DNA from: Candidatus Woesearchaeota archaeon
Lineage (GTDB): Archaea; Nanobdellota; Nanobdellia; Woesearchaeales; ARS49
Direction of reading: 5' to 3'
NCBI GenBank assembly: GCA_030630695.1
Contig: DAOVMP010000033.1
Coordinates: forward strand, 1-6,199
DNA: 6,199 nt
Positions 1 to 5,042 of this stretch are shown piece after piece. Made by a program: the position numbers and the translations under genes. Below the pieces are notes generated by a model. That model was not told where the DNA came from, made no database searches, and saw only the letters and a list, made by a program, of their open reading frames with translations. How positions within the stretch are numbered: position 1 is the stretch's first letter; every line of letters starts with the position of its first letter.

Positions 1-771
1 ATACCTATAATTTTAAATGCAGCTTTCATGCGATGGACACTAAAAAAAGAACGTGATTCCACATTCTACTGGGGATTAGTAGTCTTAGCATGGGTTGGAA
101 ACTTTGTACTCTGGTCAAAAATACCAGTAGTAAGAAATCTTATTGTAGGTGTTGTTGAAAAAGAATTTGTCTGGGTAAATTTTATAGCTGATGCAAATAT
201 AATAATAATCTCTATAGGAATGGGAGTTTCAGTATATCTTTTATTTGCAACAGGATTATTTGACTGGGGACGTAAAACTGTTTATGAACGAGGACAAGCA
301 AAAAAAAGAGGGAAAAAAGCAATAACTGCTAAAGATCTGCCTATTGCAAGCACTGAAATATCAAAAATTAAAAATAATATAATCACAGCATTAGGACAAG
401 TAAGCAATACAACTGCAGCAAAATGGAGAAATCCAACAGAAAAAGCAATAGAGGCATTACATACAAACATGACTAAATTATTAATTCCAAGAAATGAAGC
501 AATTAAAGAATATAATCTTGCTTATGAATTACGAAAAGGAAGAGCTAAAAAACCTGACTACGAAGCTCTTGGTGCTGGCTTAACTAAAGTAGACGATGCA
601 ATACACAAAGCAGAAACCGAACTAGGCAAAGCATTAGCAACATCAGATGAACCAGCAGGGGTGCATGGCAGAGTAACTGCATTAAATGCTGCGAATTCTA
701 CACTAACAATACTAAGAACAGAACTAAACAAACTAGATGCAGCAATACATAATATGGAAGGATTACTATAG
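1..771 (+). CDS. Membrane-anchored helical protein of unknown function, 5' end outside window
   Basis: I do not recognise the family. The reading frame is open to the window edge, so the ATG at 28 is only the first methionine seen and the true start is probably upstream. Counting from that methionine, two hydrophobic stretches look like membrane helices (about residues 13-30 and 52-77). They are followed by a basic stretch rich in K and R (about 82-100), which suggests the C-terminal part faces the cytoplasm. The rest (about 105-247) is polar, Ala/Lys/Glu-rich and probably all helical, with heptad-like spacing near the C-terminus. The stop is TAG at 769-771 and a T-rich tract follows at once. 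No catalytic motif is visible. The neighbour on the right is convergent, so there is no operon context in view. The coding call rests on length and membrane/helix composition; the function is open. Confidence 0.8.
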   Translation: MPIILNAAFMRWTLKKERDSTFYWGLVVLAWVGNFVLWSKIPVVRNLIVGVVEKEFVWVNFIADANIIIISIGMGVSVYLLFATGLFDWGRKTVYERGQAKKRGKKAITAKDLPIASTEISKIKNNIITALGQVSNTTAAKWRNPTEKAIEALHTNMTKLLIPRNEAIKEYNLAYELRKGRAKKPDYEALGAGLTKVDDAIHKAETELGKALATSDEPAGVHGRVTALNAANSTLTILRTELNKLDAAIHNMEGLL

Positions 772-779
772 AGAACTAC

Positions 780-793
780 TTTTTCTTTCTTTT
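780..793 (+). terminator. T-rich terminator after the first gene
   Basis: The tract tttttctttctttt begins nine bases after the TAG stop. Pyrimidine-rich T tracts of this kind commonly end archaeal transcripts without a hairpin. This is inference from position and composition. Confidence 0.5.
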
Positions 794-815
794 AGTTATA
801 TAATAATAGAAATAA

Positions 816-841
816 TACTGTTATTTAGGAAAATAACAGTA
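816..841. terminator. Hairpin between convergent genes
   Basis: An 11-bp perfect stem is formed by positions 816-826 and 831-841 (arms tactgttattt and aaataacagta) around an AGGA loop. It sits between the 3' ends of two convergent genes, so it may act as a bidirectional terminator or a 3'-end stabiliser. On the minus strand it follows a T-rich run. Confidence 0.5.
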
Positions 842-878
842 AAAAGAAAAATAAAAAAGTAAATAAAAATATTTACTT
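842..878 (-). terminator. Intrinsic-like terminator of the small membrane protein gene
   Basis: Positions 857-865 and 870-878 form a perfect 9-bp stem (aagtaaata / tatttactt) with a four-base loop. The stem overlaps the stop codon at 877-879. Read on the minus strand, the hairpin is followed by a run of mostly T (856 down to 842). This is the layout of an intrinsic terminator, although archaea usually need only the T tract. Confidence 0.5.
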
Positions 879-1053
879 ATTTACCAAACCAGAATTTTAA
901 GCCGACTAATAGAACAACAATGTGCCAAAAGTCAAGACCATAAGTTGTTAGCCAGCCAAAGTCTGCTGCTAAAAACCATAGAGCAACTAAGGTCAGCAAT
1001 ACCGGGAACCATTGAGCTTTCCCTGTAGGACCCAATCCTTTTTTCTTTGCCAT
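877..1053 (-). CDS. 58-residue two-helix membrane protein
   Basis: This short gene starts at an ATG at 1053 and ends with TAA at 877-879. The protein opens MAKKKGLGPTGKAQWFPVLL. A basic, glycine-containing N-terminus (1-13) leads into a Trp-rich hydrophobic helix (about 15-31), a short turn with Asp and Gly (about 31-41), and a second hydrophobic helix (about 42-57) that ends in Lys. This predicts a helical hairpin in the membrane with a positively charged N-terminus on the cytoplasmic side. The case for a real gene is strong for its size: a consensus Shine-Dalgarno site five bases before the ATG, a perfect TATA box at the right distance upstream, and a hairpin plus T run at its end. I do not recognise the family and propose no function. 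It converges with the gene on its left and diverges from the PAC2 gene. Confidence 0.85.
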   Translation of the reverse strand: MAKKKGLGPTGKAQWFPVLLTLVALWFLAADFGWLTTYGLDFWHIVVLLVGLKFWFGK

Positions 1054-1058
1054 CAAAT

Positions 1059-1066
1059 ATCACCTC
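1059..1066 (-). promoter_or_regulatory. Strong Shine-Dalgarno site of the 58-residue protein
   Basis: The minus strand reads GAGGTGAT, an eight-base complement to the 3' end of 16S rRNA, followed by five bases (atttg) and the ATG. It fixes the start codon. It contrasts with neighbouring genes, which appear leaderless. Confidence 0.85.
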
Positions 1067-1097
1067 TTTGATTATAACTCTGATTTATATATTACCA

Positions 1098-1105
1098 TAT
1101 ATAAA
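1098..1105 (-). promoter_or_regulatory. TATA box for the 58-residue protein
   Basis: The minus strand reads TTTATATA, a perfect archaeal TATA consensus. Transcription would start about 25-30 bases on, near 1073-1077, giving a leader of about 20 bases that just contains the Shine-Dalgarno site. Confidence 0.7.
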
Positions 1106-1106
1106 T

Positions 1107-1161
1107 GTTTCTAAAAAGCTAAGACTTTTTAGAGACCAAAAAAACACATAAGTGTTTTTTT
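1107..1161. repeat. Two tandem hairpins in a divergent promoter region
   Basis: The first stem pairs 1107-1118 with 1125-1136 (core ctaaaaag / ctttttag, 12 bp with one G-T pair, loop ctaaga). The second pairs 1138-1147 with 1152-1161 (aaaaaaacac / gtgttttttt, loop ataa). Both lie between the two divergent TATA boxes, so neither predicted transcript contains them. They could be operators for a dimeric repressor acting on both promoters, or the end of a small unseen RNA, since the second stem ends in a T run on the top strand. Confidence 0.6.
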
Positions 1162-1201
1162 ACGTTTTGGAAATAACTGTATTCTTTTTTTCTGTTTCGC
1201 C

Positions 1202-1216
1202 AGAAAAGTTTATATA
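1202..1216 (+). promoter_or_regulatory. BRE/TATA promoter of the PAC2 gene
   Basis: A purine-rich BRE-like stretch (agaaaag, 1202-1208) precedes a perfect TTTATATA (1209-1216). The first base of the box is 30 bases before the ATG at 1239, so transcription should start at or next to the start codon, giving a leaderless mRNA. There is no Shine-Dalgarno site before the ATG, which agrees. Confidence 0.8.
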
Positions 1217-1238
1217 CGAGAGTATAAAATAAGGCAAT

Positions 1239-2000
1239 ATGGAAAAAAAGAATAATATACCAAAAAAGAGTCAGGCAAAATACAATGCAAATTCTTTAAC
1301 ACTAAGCAAAAATCCTAAAGGAGTGACTATAATAGAAGGATTTCCAGGATACGGACTTGTAGCAACAATATCAACAGGATTTCTGCTTGATCATCTCAAA
1401 TGCGAAAAAATAGGCACATATCATTTTGAACAGGCAATGCCTACATTAGCAATACACCAATGCAAACTAGTAGATCCTATAGGAATATACTATAATAAGA
1501 AAAATAATATCATCATAGTGCATGCTGTAACCAGTGTTGTCGGACTAGAATGGCAGGCAGCAGATTTAATATTAGACTTATACAAAAGATTAAATGCAAA
1601 ACAAATAATATCAATCGAAGGTGTTGGCTCACAATCACCTGGCGAACCAAAAGCATTTCATTTTACAACAAATCCTTCTTTGAAAAAGAAAATAGAAAAA
1701 GCAGGATATGCCTGCATTGGAGAAGGAATTATCGTCGGTGTAACAAGTGCTTTACTGTTAAAACCAAAAATTCCGCACATGTGTATCTTTGCAGAGACAC
1801 ATATGAAATTACCAGACAGCAAAGCAGCTGCAAAAGTTGTTGAAGCATTGAGTAAATATTTAGGATTAAAAGTTAATTACAAACCATTGCTAAAACAAGC
1901 AGCAGACTTTGAAAAAAAGCTTAAAGGACTTTTAGAACAATCACAAAAAGCACAGAAAAAAACAATTGATGACAAGCATAAATTAAGCTATATTGCTTAA
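1239..2000 (+). CDS. PAC2-family proteasome assembly chaperone-like protein
   Basis: The 253-residue protein matches the archaeal PAC2 family (COG2047/COG1938 type). Members include PbaB-like proteins that bind proteasome alpha subunits or assemble with proteasomal partners in the cytoplasm. Visible family features are a glycine-rich start of the fold (IEGFPGYGLVATISTGFLL, about residues 32-50), a second beta/alpha segment with IIIVHAVTSVVGLEWQAADL (91-110), a strand and turn with IISIEGVGSQSPGE (123-136), and a glycine-rich segment with GEGIIVGVTSALLL (161-174). Residues 215-245 form a Lys/Glu/Gln-rich helix, followed by the tail KLSYIA. Some proteasome partners end in a hydrophobic-Tyr-any (HbYX) tail. 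Here the tyrosine is third from the end, so the motif is similar but not met. The first 25 or so residues are a polar, Lys-rich extension. The start is fixed by the leaderless promoter. The gene stands alone, divergent from a small membrane protein gene. Confidence 0.92.
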   Translation: MEKKNNIPKKSQAKYNANSLTLSKNPKGVTIIEGFPGYGLVATISTGFLLDHLKCEKIGTYHFEQAMPTLAIHQCKLVDPIGIYYNKKNNIIIVHAVTSVVGLEWQAADLILDLYKRLNAKQIISIEGVGSQSPGEPKAFHFTTNPSLKKKIEKAGYACIGEGIIVGVTSALLLKPKIPHMCIFAETHMKLPDSKAAAKVVEALSKYLGLKVNYKPLLKQAADFEKKLKGLLEQSQKAQKKTIDDKHKLSYIA

Positions 2001-2008
2001 ATTATTAC

Positions 2009-2030
2009 TTTTTTCTTTACTTTCTTTATT
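2009..2030 (+). terminator. T-rich terminator after the PAC2 gene
   Basis: Starting eight bases after the TAA stop there is a pyrimidine tract that begins with six T (2009-2014) and continues as ctttactttctttatt. It resembles the T-tract terminators of archaea and the tract after the first gene of the window. Confidence 0.55.
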
Positions 2031-2589
2031 CTAACTCACTTTTATTGCGTGATTTTTCTAGTGCCTAAGAAATTACTATTTAGAATTCTTGGATTTTACC
2101 GAATTTAAAAAATATTTTGGAATCGATTAAAAAATTGTTTTTTTGCTTGATTCATAGTTGTTTATTCACAGTTTCAAACCCTCACTTTCTCCCTTTAAAA
2201 AATCGAAATTTTTTTGAAAAATTATATTCTTTGATTTAGATATTATAATAAATATATTACTAAGGTTGATTTGTATTAGTTATTTTGCTTGATAATAAAT
2301 TCTATTAAATAGTTTAAAGAAAACAATAATTTACTTTCGTTTGGTGAAAAAAATGTTTTTATGGGATTATCGAGTATAACAAAAAGTTTTGAAAAACGCT
2401 CCAGACGTGACATTTTGATGCAAAACACAGGGGTAAAAAATACATTGTTTTGAAGGTAGTTTGATTTGTCAGGGAAAATCACAGAATCTTTCAAAGAAAG
2501 TGAGTTTTGGTATATTTTTTTGTTCAACCACCCTTCTTGAATCAAAGCACCTTGAACTTGTTTGTCGGGATTTTGTAGAAAAATCTGGG

Positions 2590-2614
2590 AAAATACCGTC
2601 GGAGACGGTGTTTT
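2590..2614. repeat. Stable hairpin in the intergenic region
   Basis: Positions 2590-2600 pair with 2604-2614: arms aaaataccgtc and gacggtgtttt, 11 pairs including one T-G, with a GGA loop. The six-pair GC-containing core ACCGTC/GACGGT stands out in AT-rich DNA. On the top strand the right arm ends in TTTT, as in an intrinsic terminator; on the minus strand too the stem ends in T (TTTT at 2593-2590). Confidence 0.55.
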
Positions 2615-2858
2615 AATGGAATGGGCAGGTTTTGAAAGTAAAGAAAAAGTGATAGTTTGTTGTTTGTGTCGGGGTTTTTTAGGAAAATAACCAAAAACAG
2701 GCAAAAGATTATGGTTTTTGGCAGGGCTTCATACCTTTTTTGAAAAAAGTCTTTGGAAAACTTCAAAATTAAAGAATTCGGTGTTTTTTTTGTATTTAAA
2801 AATTGTTAAAATTTTCTGTGATTAAAATTTTTAATTAATGATTAAAAGATTAACATAA

Positions 2859-2889
2859 TAAAACATTTGCTTTACGCTTAAATGTTTTA
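2859..2889. repeat. Inverted repeat in AT-rich DNA before the first winged-helix gene
   Basis: Positions 2859-2868 and 2880-2889 (taaaacattt / aaatgtttta) form a perfect 10-bp inverted repeat around an 11-base spacer that contains gctttacgctt. It could be a protein-binding dyad or a hairpin. It lies about 75 bases before the start of the first winged-helix gene, upstream of its likely TATA box, so a role in its control is possible. Confidence 0.5.
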
Positions 2890-2936
2890 AGATTTTAGAT
2901 AATGAAAAAATCCGACATCTGTATGGTAAAACACCG

Positions 2937-2950
2937 AAAAAAATTTAAAG
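2937..2950 (+). promoter_or_regulatory. Possible BRE/TATA of the 172-residue winged-helix gene
   Basis: A run of A (2937-2943) followed by TTTAAAG (2944-2950) resembles a BRE and TATA box. Spacing as in the PAC2 gene would place the transcript start near 2974. That is just after the TTG at 2966, which makes the choice of start uncertain. Confidence 0.45.
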
Positions 2951-2965
2951 GATAAAAATATTACC

Positions 2966-3484
2966 TTGGATGAAAAAGGTGATCCATTGAAAATTCAACT
3001 TGAAAATTCAGAAATTCTGCCGGATGCAAAGAAAGAAGAAATCGCAAAAGTAATCCTCTCAAGATTTGGTCTTTTACCGCGAAAAAAAGACGGAACAGCC
3101 AAAATGCATGAGCTGATTCTAGAGCTTTATGAGAGGAAAAAACAATCAAATCGCGAGAAAAAACCTGAACTAGCAGTCATGCCTGTAGAGGAAATGGGAT
3201 TGTTTGCCGGAATTAAACGACAGACAATGTACGACTATCTGCACCGATGGCTAGAGCTGAATGTTCTTAAGAAAACATCCTTTGTTTCAGGAGGAAAAGT
3301 GGTCATTGGATACGAACTAAACGGTAACAATTTGGAAGGTGCTTTTCGTAAAGCAGAACAGTCGATAAAAAACCATTTAGAAACCAGTTTCAAATTTGTA
3401 AATCACCTTCAAAATGAGATAAAAAAAGAAAAAATAACAAGTGCAATCAACGCACCCAGTTCGACAGAAGAGCGTCAATCTTAA
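2966..3484 (+). CDS. Winged-helix DNA-binding protein (172 residues)
   Basis: The product is a small basic protein with a winged-helix fold. Residues about 22-60 form helices that include FGLLPRKKDGTAKMHELILE. The helix-turn-helix is about 71-101 (PVEEMGLFAGIKRQTMYDYL, then a helix ending in LNVL), and a beta wing follows at about 102-118 (FVSGGKVVIGYEL). A polar helix (121-156) could mediate dimerisation, and the tail is flexible. I have the impression of a conserved archaeal family but cannot name it. The start is unclear: there is no in-frame ATG upstream, and TTG at 2966 was chosen as the longest. A second TTG at 2987 has GGTGATC (2978-2984) just before it, and the likely TATA box at 2944 would favour that one; an ATG at 2970 is out of frame. 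The 3' end overlaps the convergent gene on the other strand by 38 bases. It probably acts on DNA in the same locus. Confidence 0.82.
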   Translation: MDEKGDPLKIQLENSEILPDAKKEEIAKVILSRFGLLPRKKDGTAKMHELILELYERKKQSNREKKPELAVMPVEEMGLFAGIKRQTMYDYLHRWLELNVLKKTSFVSGGKVVIGYELNGNNLEGAFRKAEQSIKNHLETSFKFVNHLQNEIKKEKITSAINAPSSTEERQS

Positions 3485-3968
3485 GCACGTTTTTCTTCAA
3501 CTGCAAGTCTCTAAAGTCTTTCTCAATCTTTAAAAAAACCTTGTTCTCGTGATATTTTTTCAAAATGGGAATACCTTTTTCGATCATGTTTGTAACGTAC
3601 TGAGCGACTAAAGAATCTGTAATGGCAAGCCTTCTAGCAATCTCTCTGTACGTCGCGTAAGGAGCCATTTCACAGAGGATAAGAAGCGCCTGAAAAACTT
3701 CTTTTTCTCTCTTTGTCAAAGGTGAGAAATTAAAGTTTTTGCCCTCTTTTTTACCCTTCACCAAAAGCGTGAGCTCGTCTAATCTTTCGGATAAATTATC
3801 GAGTTTGTTATTCAAAGCCTCAAAATACTCGTGGCTGGCCTGAATTTCATTTGTATTCTCGTTAATCGATTCTCTATGATCGTCTAACTCTTCTCTGAAA
3901 GCCTCTAGAACATTTTTCACCTGACTCGACTCTAAAAACACCTCATTTCTGTGTTTCAAATCTACCAC
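3447..3968 (-). CDS. Coiled-coil plus winged-helix protein (173 residues)
   Basis: Residues about 12-70 are a charged heptad-type coiled coil (for example FEALNNKLDNLSERLDELTL). A basic linker (71-80) leads to a helix-turn-helix domain at about 84-150 that opens with LTKREKEVFQALL, much like the HTH of LuxR or sigma region 4 proteins. Its recognition part is TYREIARRLAITDSLVAQYV (106-125), and KKYHENKVFLKI forms the wing. A short helical tail ends in NWVR. The domain order suggests an oligomeric DNA-binding protein. The start is a GTG at 3968; no other start exists upstream in frame, and a TTTAAA element lies 38-43 bases before it. The gene lies 64 bases downstream of another coiled-coil/winged-helix gene on the same strand and overlaps the 3' end of the convergent 172-residue gene. 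No enzymatic motif is seen, and the DNA target is unknown. Confidence 0.87.
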   Translation of the reverse strand: MVDLKHRNEVFLESSQVKNVLEAFREELDDHRESINENTNEIQASHEYFEALNNKLDNLSERLDELTLLVKGKKEGKNFNFSPLTKREKEVFQALLILCEMAPYATYREIARRLAITDSLVAQYVTNMIEKGIPILKKYHENKVFLKIEKDFRDLQLKKNVLKIDALLSNWVR

Positions 3969-4005
3969 CCCTCTAGACGAATGAGTAGATGAAACTTGGT
4001 TTCGC

Positions 4006-4011
4006 TTTAAA
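4006..4011 (-). promoter_or_regulatory. Possible TATA box of the 173-residue gene
   Basis: The minus strand reads aaagtttttaaagcgaaa here, with TTTAAA at 4011-4006. A transcript would start near 3981, about 13 bases before the GTG. This suggests the gene can be transcribed apart from the upstream coiled-coil gene whose stop is at 4033. Confidence 0.4.
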
Positions 4012-4032
4012 AACTTTGTTGTTGTGTAAACT

Positions 4033-4671
4033 CTATTTCTGAGTCGATATGTAGAGCTTTTCCTTGCCTCTACTTACCAAATTCATAATTCTTTCAGCTT
4101 CCAATTCCTCCAAAATTCTGTAAAACGAACTCTTTGAACATAAGCCCTGCTCATCGACAATCATCTCTCTCAACTGCATTGCTGAAATCTTGTTGTATTT
4201 TCTGATAATTCCTGTTATCGCGCTCTTGATGTAATCTTTAGAATTCCTCGCTATCCTCTTTAAAACTCTCTCTTTCAATGCCGAATTCGATCTTTGGCGA
4301 GACAGTATTTGAGGCGATTTTTGCGATGAAATTTTCCTAAATTCTAACTGATCAATCCTATGCTCAACCTTTCTGATACGGTCGAGAACAGGTTCAAAAG
4401 AACACACTTCATCGACCATTTTTTTGATGTCTTCTCTTGATTTTGGGACCTGATTCAGCTCTTGTTTAAGGTCTTGAATATGACGCTGATTATGTGTTAT
4501 TTCTGCTGATTTTTTAAGCATATCTTCCTGCTGTGATTCTGACTGTTCATTCAGATATCTGACCCATGCATAGAGGTTTTCATTCTCATGCCTTATCCTT
4601 TCAAAAGAATCTCTTAAGTTCTGATCAAGCTGATCAATGCGATTATGCACCTTTTTTAGGAAAAACACCAT
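4033..4671 (-). CDS. Long coiled-coil plus winged-helix protein (212 residues)
   Basis: Residues about 5-112 are highly charged and Gln/Glu/Arg-rich with heptad spacing, predicting a long coiled coil. Two similar segments lie at its ends (VHNRIDQLDQ at 8-17 and VEHRIDQLEF at 102-111). A Ser/Gln/Lys linker (113-130) leads to a winged-helix domain (about 133-209) with ISAMQLREMIVDEQGLCSKS, the recognition helix SSFYRILEELEAERI, and a wing VSRGKEKLYIS. The fold recalls MarR/PadR-like domains. The ATG at 4671 is supported by a TATA box about 26-31 bases upstream and by the lack of a Shine-Dalgarno site, so the mRNA is probably leaderless. The gene is transcribed away from the phased repeat array, which begins about 70 bases upstream of its start. 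An oligomerising protein next to a periodic site array suggests that it binds the array, but this is inference. The 173-residue gene downstream shares its architecture but not obvious sequence identity. Confidence 0.88.
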   Translation of the reverse strand: MVFFLKKVHNRIDQLDQNLRDSFERIRHENENLYAWVRYLNEQSESQQEDMLKKSAEITHNQRHIQDLKQELNQVPKSREDIKKMVDEVCSFEPVLDRIRKVEHRIDQLEFRKISSQKSPQILSRQRSNSALKERVLKRIARNSKDYIKSAITGIIRKYNKISAMQLREMIVDEQGLCSKSSFYRILEELEAERIMNLVSRGKEKLYISTQK

Positions 4672-4693
4672 CTTTTTGGGAATAAAAACATTC

Positions 4694-4710
4694 TAATTTA
4701 AATATCTTTC
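4694..4710 (-). promoter_or_regulatory. BRE/TATA promoter of the 212-residue gene
   Basis: The minus strand reads gaaagatatttaaatta with TTTAAA at 4702-4697 and a purine-rich BRE-like stretch before it. The first base of the box is 31 bases from the ATG, the same geometry as the PAC2 promoter, predicting a leaderless transcript. The repeat array lies immediately upstream. Confidence 0.65.
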
Positions 4711-4723
4711 TATAAAAATGAAT

Positions 4724-4974
4724 CGACGATAAAGAGAAGTTCTGGGATGGTCCTAGGACTATCCTGGGACGGTCCCAGGAATGAAACTGGGAATATCTGG
4801 GACTATGCTGGGACTACCGGAAAAAATTTAACGACGATAAAAGCTTATTCCCAGCAATCTTCCGGGAATATCAGAGACTATTTGGGACTATCTGGGAATA
4901 TCCTGGGACTATCCCACGACGAGAATGGGACTATTTCTGGGACTATCTGGGAATATCCTGGGACTACCGGAAAA
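4724..4974 (+). repeat. Helically phased GGGA repeat array in two modules
   Basis: About 17 short units of the type (C)TGGGA(C/A)TAT recur every 10-12 bases. The final A of each unit falls at 4747, 4758, 4769, 4780, 4792, 4802 and 4813, then at 4867, 4877, 4887, 4897, 4908, 4919, 4930, 4942, 4952 and 4963. Units at 4758, 4780, 4877 and 4919 are degenerate. The mean step is 10.8 bases even across the 54-base gap, so most units face the same side of the helix. Module 1 runs from 4724 to 4824 and module 2 from 4832 to 4974. Each begins with CGACGATAAA and ends with the identical 17-mer ctgggactaccggaaaa. A 29-base segment is repeated exactly at 4883-4911 and 4938-4966. Dyads occur inside. This looks like a cooperative protein-binding array: iterons, a centromere or an operator. 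The top-strand frame open through it (4747-5031) is read as a by-product of repeats that lack stop triplets. Confidence 0.9.
4762..4780. repeat. Perfect 19-bp dyad within the array
   Basis: TCCTGGGAC and GTCCCAGGA are perfect inverted copies around a single G at 4771. It is the strongest symmetric site in the array. A shorter dyad, TGGGA-cta-TCCCA, lies at 4904-4916 and TCCTAGGA at 4751-4758. They suggest a dimeric protein whose half-site is TCC(T)GGGA or similar. Confidence 0.75.
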
Positions 4975-5020
4975 CGTCCGAAAAGATGCTATTTTTCAAT
5001 GGTTACAAAGATTAAAATAC

Positions 5021-5036
5021 TAGTTTTATAAAACTA
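5021..5036. repeat. 16-bp perfect palindrome
   Basis: TAGTTTTA is followed directly by its inverse TAAAACTA. It lies 47 bases beyond the last repeat of the phased array and just before a hairpin. It may be a protein site or a TATA-like element (tttataaaa). There is no gene at either side within 350 bases to the left or right that clearly uses it. Confidence 0.55.
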
Positions 5037-5042
5037 ATAAAA

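Larger units (their letters stand above)
2031..2936. other. Long intergenic region without a convincing gene
   Basis: About 900 bases hold no gene I can support. Minus-strand frames stay open at 2276-2704 and 2542-2766, but they begin with TTG, overlap each other in different frames and have biased Phe/Leu/Lys/Asn/Pro composition. Their openness follows from the low frequency of TTA, CTA and TCA in a G/T-rich top strand. The region has three parts. Positions 2031-2330 are AT-rich with short A and T runs. Positions 2331-2720 are G/T-rich on the top strand and contain a strong hairpin and several similar GTC-GGG-T/A-rich segments. Positions 2765-2890 are very AT-rich with an inverted repeat. 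A TTTAAATA on the minus strand at 2793-2800 could start a leftward transcript near 2770, but such octamers are common by chance in DNA this rich in A and T. An unannotated RNA or an eroded gene cannot be excluded. Confidence 0.55.

Noticed and set aside
2276..2766. Two overlapping minus-strand open frames (142 and 74 codons)
   Set aside because: Both begin with TTG, overlap in different frames, have biased composition and no recognisable domain. They are explained by the lack of stop complements in G/T-rich DNA.
4724..4974. CRISPR array
   Set aside because: The units are about 11 bases without unique spacers, and no cas gene is nearby.
4747..5031. 94-codon top-strand frame through the phased repeats
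   Set aside because: The repeat unit contains no stop triplet in any frame, so an open frame is expected. No TATA box or Shine-Dalgarno site precedes it, and the product is only a translation of the repeats.
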